A stretch of DNA of 64,000 bases from Enterocloster clostridioformis (lineage in GTDB: Bacteria; Bacillota; Clostridia; Lachnospirales; Lachnospiraceae). The DNA is taken from contig NZ_JAIWZC010000001.1 of assembly GCF_020297485.1 (NCBI RefSeq), positions 4,774,001-4,838,000 on the forward strand. Direction: 5' to 3'. Positions 60,594 to 64,000 of the stretch are shown piece by piece (the stretch's first letter is position 1; each line of letters starts with the position of its first letter). The notes under the pieces were generated by a model, which worked only from the letters and a program-made list of their open reading frames with translations, made no database searches and was not told where the DNA came from. A program made the position numbers and the translations under genes.

Positions 60594-61907
60594 ATGGGAG
60601 AAGTAATTGCGCTCCTGGTCATTTTGACCTTTGTTTTTATCATTGCAGGTATCCCGATTTACATCAGCCTGATGTTTACCGGTTTGCTCAGCCTTGTGGC
60701 ACTGGCATCATCCACAGCAACTCCTCTTGCCACACTGGTTATTCCACAGTCTATTTTTAACGGCATAGGAAGCCTGCCCCTTTTGGCTATACCGTTTTTC
60801 ATGCTTGCAGGTGAGATTATGAACCGGGGAAAGATTACGGAGAAGCTGATTCGGTTTGCAATGCTGCTGATTGGACGCCTGCCCGCCAGTCTTGGGCTTT
60901 CCAGTATTGTGGCGAGTATGTTCTTTGGCGGCATTACTGGTTCCGCACAGGCAAGTACCTCCTGCATGGGCGGTATCCTGATTCCCGCCATGAAAGAGGA
61001 GGGATACCCCACAAAAGAGGCGGTTGGAATTATTGCTGCGGCTTCTACCTGCGGGCCAATTATCCCGCCGAGTATCATCATGGTTGTATTTGCCACCGCG
61101 GTTGGGTGTTCGGTTGGAGCAATGTTTATGGGAGGCCTGATACCGGGGATTCTGGTAGGCTTGATACTGATGATTGTATTGCTGGTCCGTAATCACATGT
61201 ATCATTTTCCGAAGCACGATGAACGGCTGAGCCGCAACGAAGTTGTGAAGGTTGCTCTTGATGGTATCATCCCATTGGGCATGCCGGTTATCATTGTGGG
61301 AGGTATCATGGGAGGTGTATGTACTCCTACAGAAGCGGGCGCCATTGCGGTTGTTTACAGTCTGCTGGTCAGTCTTTTTGTCAGCCGCACCTTAAGGCTT
61401 CGGGATATCTGGTCTCTGCTGCTTGCAACGGTTAACAGTGCGGCACCATTGCTGCTGATTATTGCCTGTGCCCGGATATTCAGTTACGGTCTGACAGCGC
61501 TCCAGATGCCGGTTATTGTGAATGACCTGATTCTTTCCTTAACAAGTAACAAATATGTATTTCTGATGCTTGTGAATATCCTGCTTCTTATTATGGGAAT
61601 GTTCATGGATGGAGGAGCGTCTGTTATTATCCTTGCTCCGATTCTGGCTCCAGTTGCGGCTGCTCTTGGTATCAGTACAATTCATTTTGGTGTTATCATG
61701 GCGCTTAACCTTACCATTGGTAACATTACGCCTCCGCTGGGATACTGCTTATTTATAGGAAGCAGAATTGGAGATATTACGGTGGAGGAAGGCATCAAGG
61801 GCATTATTCCATATCTAATTGCAGAGATTGCCGCATTGCTGCTGATTACCTATATCCCGTCGCTGGTCACCTATGTTCCGGTGATGCTGGGATACAGTGT
61901 GGTATAA
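60594..61907 (+). CDS. dctM: TRAP transporter large permease (DctM)
   Basis: 437 residues, about 12 membrane segments. DctM family blocks: 'SLPLLAIPFFMLAGEIMNRG', 'SSIVASMFFGGITGSAQAST', 'GIIAAASTCGPIIPPSIIMV', 'GGVCTPTEAGAIAVVYSLLV' and 'LTIGNITPPLGYCLFIGSRI'. Start ATG 60594, 12 bp after dctQ, with AGGAGG. It is the ion-coupled transport subunit. Confidence 0.92.
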   Translation: MGEVIALLVILTFVFIIAGIPIYISLMFTGLLSLVALASSTATPLATLVIPQSIFNGIGSLPLLAIPFFMLAGEIMNRGKITEKLIRFAMLLIGRLPASLGLSSIVASMFFGGITGSAQASTSCMGGILIPAMKEEGYPTKEAVGIIAAASTCGPIIPPSIIMVVFATAVGCSVGAMFMGGLIPGILVGLILMIVLLVRNHMYHFPKHDERLSRNEVVKVALDGIIPLGMPVIIVGGIMGGVCTPTEAGAIAVVYSLLVSLFVSRTLRLRDIWSLLLATVNSAAPLLLIIACARIFSYGLTALQMPVIVNDLILSLTSNKYVFLMLVNILLLIMGMFMDGGASVIILAPILAPVAAALGISTIHFGVIMALNLTIGNITPPLGYCLFIGSRIGDITVEEGIKGIIPYLIAEIAALLLITYIPSLVTYVPVMLGYSVV

Positions 61908-61942
61908 CCGTATAAGGAAATTAATTGTAGGAGGAGATATAT

Positions 61943-62773
61943 ATGAAGTTTAGTGCCTGTACCGCGGCCTTTGGCATGGCGGATCTGAAAAAAATTATTG
62001 ATACTTCGGCAAAGCTGGGATATGATGCCGTGGAGCTTACCGCGGCCCTTCACCTGCCGGTGGAATCCACCCCGGAGCGCCGAAAAGAGGTTTTAGGCTG
62101 GATTCATGATGCAGGAATTGTTTGCAGCGCCCTTCACTATATTTTCGACGGAACCATTCGGCTTTTGAGCACGGATTCGGAGATGATGAATCAGTCTGCC
62201 GCCTATTTGAAACAGGTAGTGGATGTTGCATATGATATGGAATGCCCTACCGTTATAGTGGGAAGCGGCGGAAAGACCAGAAGCTTTGAGCCTGACTGGG
62301 ACAGGGAGGCAGGAGTGAAATGTATGGCTGAGGTAATACGCCGGGTTGGTCTGTATGCCCAGGAAAAAGGGGTTACCCTGGCGGTGGAGGCAATTAACCG
62401 GTATGAAACCAACTTCTTGAACACATTGGAAGAAGCGGTAAATTTTGTGAATATGGTGAACCTTCCAAATGTGCGTACCATGGCGGATACCTATCACCTG
62501 AATATAGAAGAAGTAAATCCGGCTGAAACCATCCGCAAATATGGACATACCCTGGCAAACCTGCATCTTGCGGACTCAAACCGCCAGGCGCCGGGAGATG
62601 GACACTTTGACTTTGCGTCTGTGGCGGAGGCGCTTCGGGAAGTGGATTTTAAGAGGTATTGTTCCTTTGAGGTATTTGGGCTTTATCCGTGGAAACTCTG
62701 GTATGACACCTTTGAAGAGTCGGTTGAACATATGGGCAACGGTATTAAATACGCCCGTTCTATTTTTGGATGA
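61943..62773 (+). CDS. Sugar phosphate isomerase/epimerase (TIM-barrel AP endonuclease 2 family)
   Basis: 276 residues. Xylose-isomerase-like TIM barrel: 'FGMADLKKIIDTSAKLGYDA', 'VELTAALHLP', 'GVTLAVEAINRYETNFLNTL' (metal Glu), 'VRTMADTYHLNIEEVNPAET', 'LANLHLADSNRQAPGDGHFD' and 'YCSFEVFGLYPW'. Likely epimerises or isomerises a keto-sugar or sugar-acid intermediate; resembles tagatose/psicose 3-epimerases. Start ATG 61943 after GGAGGAG. Between the TRAP and dehydrogenase genes. Confidence 0.83.
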   Translation: MKFSACTAAFGMADLKKIIDTSAKLGYDAVELTAALHLPVESTPERRKEVLGWIHDAGIVCSALHYIFDGTIRLLSTDSEMMNQSAAYLKQVVDVAYDMECPTVIVGSGGKTRSFEPDWDREAGVKCMAEVIRRVGLYAQEKGVTLAVEAINRYETNFLNTLEEAVNFVNMVNLPNVRTMADTYHLNIEEVNPAETIRKYGHTLANLHLADSNRQAPGDGHFDFASVAEALREVDFKRYCSFEVFGLYPWKLWYDTFEESVEHMGNGIKYARSIFG

Positions 62774-62831
62774 ATTATGCTGTAGTCAGATACCGGGACA
62801 TACGTCCGGAGGTATGGAAAGGATAGATATT

Positions 62832-63872
62832 ATGAGAAGAGTGGCATTGGTTGATTATGGGAAATTAGTATTACAGGATAACTGCGGGGACATTAAGGCC
62901 CTTGAGCCGGGAACAGTTAAGATTGATGTAACGGCCTGCAGTATCTGCGGAAGCGATATCGCGCTTTACCGTGGAAAACGTTCCCTTGAGAATGAAAGAT
63001 ATTTCGGGCACGAGTTTTCCGGCGTGGTAGCAGATCCTGGCGATGGCGCAAATGGTATTAAGAAGGGTATGCGCGTGGCAAGTGAGCTTTCCAGGGCCTG
63101 CGGACACTGCTGGAATTGCCGCAACGGGCTTCCCAATTATTGCAGGAGCATGAATGATGCCCTTCTGCCCGGAGGATTTACAGAGGAAACCCTGGTGTTA
63201 AATACGCCGGAATACAGTTTTATCAGCCCTGTTCCGGATACCATTGATGATATTACCGCAACTCTGCTGGAACCAACCAACTGTGCTTACCACGTGGCGC
63301 GTCGGGCTGATGTGAAGCATGGGGATACGGCGGTTGTCTTTGGCATGGGACCCATGGGGCTGATTGCGGCCCGCATTATAAAGAGCATGGGCGTAGATGT
63401 GGTTGTGGGAGTGGATAATAGTAAGGCGCGTCTGGAAAAAGTGCAGAGTCTTGGATTTATTGATGTGATTGACAGCAATGACGGGAATTGGCAGGACCAG
63501 ATATTTGAAATGTGCGGTTCAAAGGGTGTGGATGTGATTATTGAGCTTACAGGAGCGCTCCCGGTCCTTCAGAGCGCGTTCCAGGTGGTCCGGCCGGGAG
63601 GGCGCATCGTGGTGGGCAGTGTTTACAGCGGCTTTGCAGACCAGGTAGAGCTTTTGCCCATTATGCGCAAAGAGCTGACCATTCTGGGCTCCAAGGGCCC
63701 GTATCCACATTTAAAGACAGATGGTACCAGCGCGGCAGTTGATATTCTGGTGAGGCTTCAGGATGACTTAAAGAAGCTGATTACGGTTTATGATTATAAG
63801 GATGCCCTTAAGGCGTTTGATGACATGATGTCTGGTTTTGCAATCAAGCCAGTTATCCGGTTTCGATCATAA
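62832..63872 (+). CDS. Zinc-dependent polyol/sugar-acid dehydrogenase (MDR family)
   Basis: 346 residues from ATG 62832 (GAAAGGA upstream); an ATG six codons earlier is possible. Medium-chain dehydrogenase: catalytic Zn Cys in 'VTACSICGSDIALYRGKRSL', 'RYFGHEFSGVV', structural Zn 'CGHCWNCRNGLPNYC', NAD-binding 'AVVFGMGPMGLIAARIIKSM'. Related to sorbitol, threonine and L-idonate/galactonate dehydrogenases; exact substrate unknown. Operates with the epimerase in the same operon. Confidence 0.87.
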   Translation: MRRVALVDYGKLVLQDNCGDIKALEPGTVKIDVTACSICGSDIALYRGKRSLENERYFGHEFSGVVADPGDGANGIKKGMRVASELSRACGHCWNCRNGLPNYCRSMNDALLPGGFTEETLVLNTPEYSFISPVPDTIDDITATLLEPTNCAYHVARRADVKHGDTAVVFGMGPMGLIAARIIKSMGVDVVVGVDNSKARLEKVQSLGFIDVIDSNDGNWQDQIFEMCGSKGVDVIIELTGALPVLQSAFQVVRPGGRIVVGSVYSGFADQVELLPIMRKELTILGSKGPYPHLKTDGTSAAVDILVRLQDDLKKLITVYDYKDALKAFDDMMSGFAIKPVIRFRS

Positions 63873-63916
63873 AAAAATTGAATGATAGAATAATTTCAGG
63901 AAAAGGAGATTTTGTA

Positions 63917-64000
63917 ATGACAAACAAAGAGCATGTATTGAAATATGGAGGAAAGTTTAGTATCAGCGGCGGTGAAGTGTGGACAATGCCAAATGGACAC
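63917..64000 (+). CDS. Next gene of the TRAP operon, cut by the window edge
   Basis: ATG 63917 follows AAAGGAG with good spacing; 28 codons are visible ('MTNKEHVLKYGGKFSISGGE', then VWTMPNGH). No signal peptide, so it is not a DctP-type binding protein. Family cannot be judged from this piece. Confidence 0.6.
   Translation, partial: MTNKEHVLKYGGKFSISGGEVWTMPNGH

Overview
The window looks like a chromosomal segment of a spore-forming gut anaerobe of the Lachnospiraceae, probably Enterocloster/Clostridium clostridioforme-like. This is inferred from the roughly 50% GC gene style, the cotJABC spore-coat operon, several [FeFe]-hydrogenases, indolepyruvate:ferredoxin oxidoreductase, many ABC/TRAP uptake operons and a Firmicutes-type integrative mobilizable element (IME). 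No rRNA, tRNA or CRISPR array was recognised.

Layout. 1-11.7 kb: an RHS/wall-associated polymorphic-toxin gene interrupted by mobile DNA: a decayed IS1380-type transposase and a degraded IME (two sigma-like regulators, DUF3847, MobA/MobL relaxase, YafQ/DinJ toxin-antitoxin, Cys-rich VLP protein, replication initiator, DnaC-like loader, TnpW). The RHS gene resumes after it, carries an in-frame amber codon, and ends in a variable toxin-like tip plus a candidate immunity gene. 12.4-17.7 kb: GntR regulator divergent from a nucleoside-salvage operon (udp, nupC-like, deoB, deoC) with signs of small deletions. 17.8-19.8 kb: divergent sirtuin, secreted L,D-transpeptidase, CD3324-like regulator with an unusual structured leader. 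19.8-21.8 kb: a group II intron that carries a 136-bp MITE-like insertion. 22.0-23.6 kb: [FeFe]-hydrogenase 1 preceded by a tandem structured RNA. 24.4-34.5 kb: BMP-type nucleoside ABC transporter, nucleoside hydrolase, two M20 hydrolases, amidotransferase-like protein and LacI regulator. 34.6-41.0 kb: CBS protein, then paaK-iorA-iorB-paaK-ACT for aryl-pyruvate oxidation and aryl-CoA formation. 41.4-44.2 kb: small membrane protein, thioesterase, a Cys/Gly-rich protein divergent from cotJABC. 44.2-46.9 kb: sulfonate/nitrate-type ABC importer. 47.0-52.1 kb: Hfs-like hydrogenase operon ([2Fe-2S] protein, PAS-containing sensory [FeFe]-hydrogenase, SpoIIE-type phosphatase, [FeFe]-hydrogenase 2). 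52.1-58.6 kb: an island flanked by 184-bp direct repeats with remains of a restriction/defence locus (hsdM fragment, split DUF1016 gene, frameshifted AlbA_2 gene), a CAT-family gene and an IS256-family element with two passenger genes. 58.7-64.0 kb: LacI regulator divergent from a TRAP transporter/sugar-catabolism operon with three identical operators.

Most interesting signal. Both group-B-like [FeFe]-hydrogenase genes, 28 kb apart, are preceded by the same compact RNA fold (two stacked helices, a 7-nt A(A/T)A(A/G)GAC loop, invariant flanking bases) that abuts the Shine-Dalgarno sequence. It occurs in tandem before hydrogenase 1 and singly before hydrogenase 2, with compensatory base changes in the helices. 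I do not recognise it as a known riboswitch class. Rex-like (NADH-redox) palindromes lie upstream of the hydrogenase operon and of hydrogenase 2. Several genes carry single-base lesions, so either many genes here are decaying or the assembly has indel errors.
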